A stretch of DNA of 6,990 nucleotides from an uncultured Clostridia bacterium (GTDB lineage Bacteria; Bacillota; Clostridia; UBA1381). The notes under the pieces are model-generated. The model made no database searches. It was not told where the DNA came from and worked only from the letters and a program-made list of their open reading frames with translations. Shown here piece after piece: positions 6,238 to 6,990 of the stretch. Both the position numbers and the translations under genes were made by a program. The DNA lies in contig CAJONM010000189.1 of assembly GCA_905235885.1 (NCBI GenBank), forward strand, positions 1-6,990, given 5' to 3'. Numbering within the stretch: position 1 is the stretch's first letter; every line of letters begins with the position of its first letter.

Positions 6238-6858
6238 ATGGCAAAATATGTATGTCCCGTATGCGGATATGTTCACGAAGGAGATAATCCGCCCGAAAAA
6301 TGTCCGCAGTGCGGCGTTCCCGGTCAGAAGTTCACCGTAGTCGAGGAGTCGGCAGAGCTTAACTTTGTATGCGAGCATGTTATAGGCATCGGCGCAAAGG
6401 GTCAGATCGAGGATGATGTGTACGAAGGCTTGAAGGCCAATTTTGAAGCCGAATGCACAGAGGTAGGTATGTACATAGCAATGGCAAGAGCAGCATTCAG
6501 AGAGGGCTATCCGGAGGTCGGAGATTACTACATGAGAGCCGCATACGAAGAAGCGGATCATGCCTCCAAGTTTGCGGAGCTGTTGGGCGAGGTCGTATCA
6601 CCCAGCACACAGACAAATCTCAAGATGAGAGCAGAGGCGGAGTGCGGTGCGACCGCCGGCAAGTTTGAGCTTGCAAAGCGCGCGAAGGAGCTTGGCTATG
6701 ACGCGATCCATGACACCGTGCACGAAATGGCAAAGGACGAGGCAAGACACGGCAAGAGCTTTGAAGCACTTTTAAACAGATATTTCGCTGACGAGCTCAG
6801 AATGGAAGCATTCGACAAGAAGCTCGAAAATTTCGCTAAGAAGCTCGGTCTTGCATAA
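6238..6858 (+). CDS. Reverse rubrerythrin (N-terminal rubredoxin, C-terminal ferritin-like diiron domain)
   Basis: Rubrerythrins reduce hydrogen peroxide, and reverse types also dioxygen, to water with electrons from NADH through rubredoxin reductases; they are cytoplasmic. The 206 residues begin with a rubredoxin-like iron site, C6-P-V-C9 and C22-P-Q-C25, and continue with a four-helix diiron domain from about 55. Probable iron ligands are Glu72 or Glu75 (EAECTEVGMY), the E105-x-x-H108 motif, and the E168-x-x-H171 motif (EARHG). Classical rubrerythrin has the rubredoxin domain at the C-terminus; this reversed order, with HVIGIG and ECTEVGMY, matches the reverse rubrerythrins described in Clostridium acetobutylicum. 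About 20-25 residues extend past the usual RYF end as a charged helix. It follows mgsA by 53 bases and probably has its own regulation; it is not functionally part of the shape/division cluster. Confidence 0.95.
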   Translation: MAKYVCPVCGYVHEGDNPPEKCPQCGVPGQKFTVVEESAELNFVCEHVIGIGAKGQIEDDVYEGLKANFEAECTEVGMYIAMARAAFREGYPEVGDYYMRAAYEEADHASKFAELLGEVVSPSTQTNLKMRAEAECGATAGKFELAKRAKELGYDAIHDTVHEMAKDEARHGKSFEALLNRYFADELRMEAFDKKLENFAKKLGLA

Positions 6859-6871
6859 AGAGAACGGTAAG

Positions 6872-6990
6872 ATGAAGAATAAAGAATTCTCCGTTCCCCT
6901 GATGGCGTTTACGTTCTTCTATGCCGTCGCCATCTATCTTCTTATGATAGGCTTCCATTTCTGGGATAAGCATATCGACTATAAGGAAGA
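6872..6990 (+). CDS. Start of an unidentified membrane protein (3' end cut off)
   Basis: An open frame starts with ATG at 6872, 13 bases after the rubrerythrin stop, and runs off the window after 39 full codons. It begins MKNKEFSVPLMAFTFF and has one clearly hydrophobic stretch at about residues 8-28, then a charged segment (DKHIDYKEE), which looks like an N-terminal membrane helix or signal anchor. There is only a weak purine-rich sequence ahead of the start. The codon choice resembles the neighbouring genes. I do not recognise the family from this fragment and assign no function. The close spacing suggests co-transcription with the rubrerythrin. Confidence 0.6.
   Translation, partial: MKNKEFSVPLMAFTFFYAVAIYLLMIGFHFWDKHIDYKE

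Overview
The window is a compact, entirely plus-strand stretch of chromosomal housekeeping DNA, and it looks like a Firmicute of class Clostridia. Three things point there: the gene order (mreB-mreC-mreD-PBP2-minC-minD-mgsA), the Clostridia-style sequences of PBP2 and of the reverse rubrerythrin, and heavy use of ATA for isoleucine in a moderate-GC background. A finer placement cannot be read from this sequence. The reverse rubrerythrin suggests an anaerobe that copes with transient oxygen.

Layout: (1) Positions 1-4085 carry the rod-shape (elongasome) module: the 3' two thirds of mreB, complete mreC, mreD and the transpeptidase PBP2 (mrdA/pbpA). The genes are packed with a 17-base gap or short overlaps. 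MreB filaments, the MreC/MreD membrane scaffold and PBP2 together direct side-wall peptidoglycan synthesis. (2) Positions 4096-5755 carry minC and minD, the inhibitor and the membrane ATPase that keep FtsZ rings away from the poles. (3) Positions 5780-6184 carry mgsA, methylglyoxal synthase. (4) Positions 6238-6858 carry a rubrerythrin with the rubredoxin domain at the N-terminus, behind a short intergenic region with a perfect inverted repeat and a strong ribosome binding site. (5) A new membrane-protein reading frame begins at 6872 and runs off the end.

The region is well-known biology and I see no undescribed system: no CRISPR array, tRNA, rRNA, mobile element or phage gene. The points worth a second look are fine-scale. 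There is a near-consensus extended -10 promoter at the very end of minC whose predicted start falls on the A of the minD ATG, which has no Shine-Dalgarno sequence. minE and rodA are absent from the place where related bacteria often keep them. MinC has an enlarged charged linker containing a short basic amphipathic segment. MgsA has tyrosine at a position where the E. coli and B. subtilis enzymes have an active-site histidine. No stretch over 300 bases lacks a gene; the longest gap is 53 bases (6185-6237).
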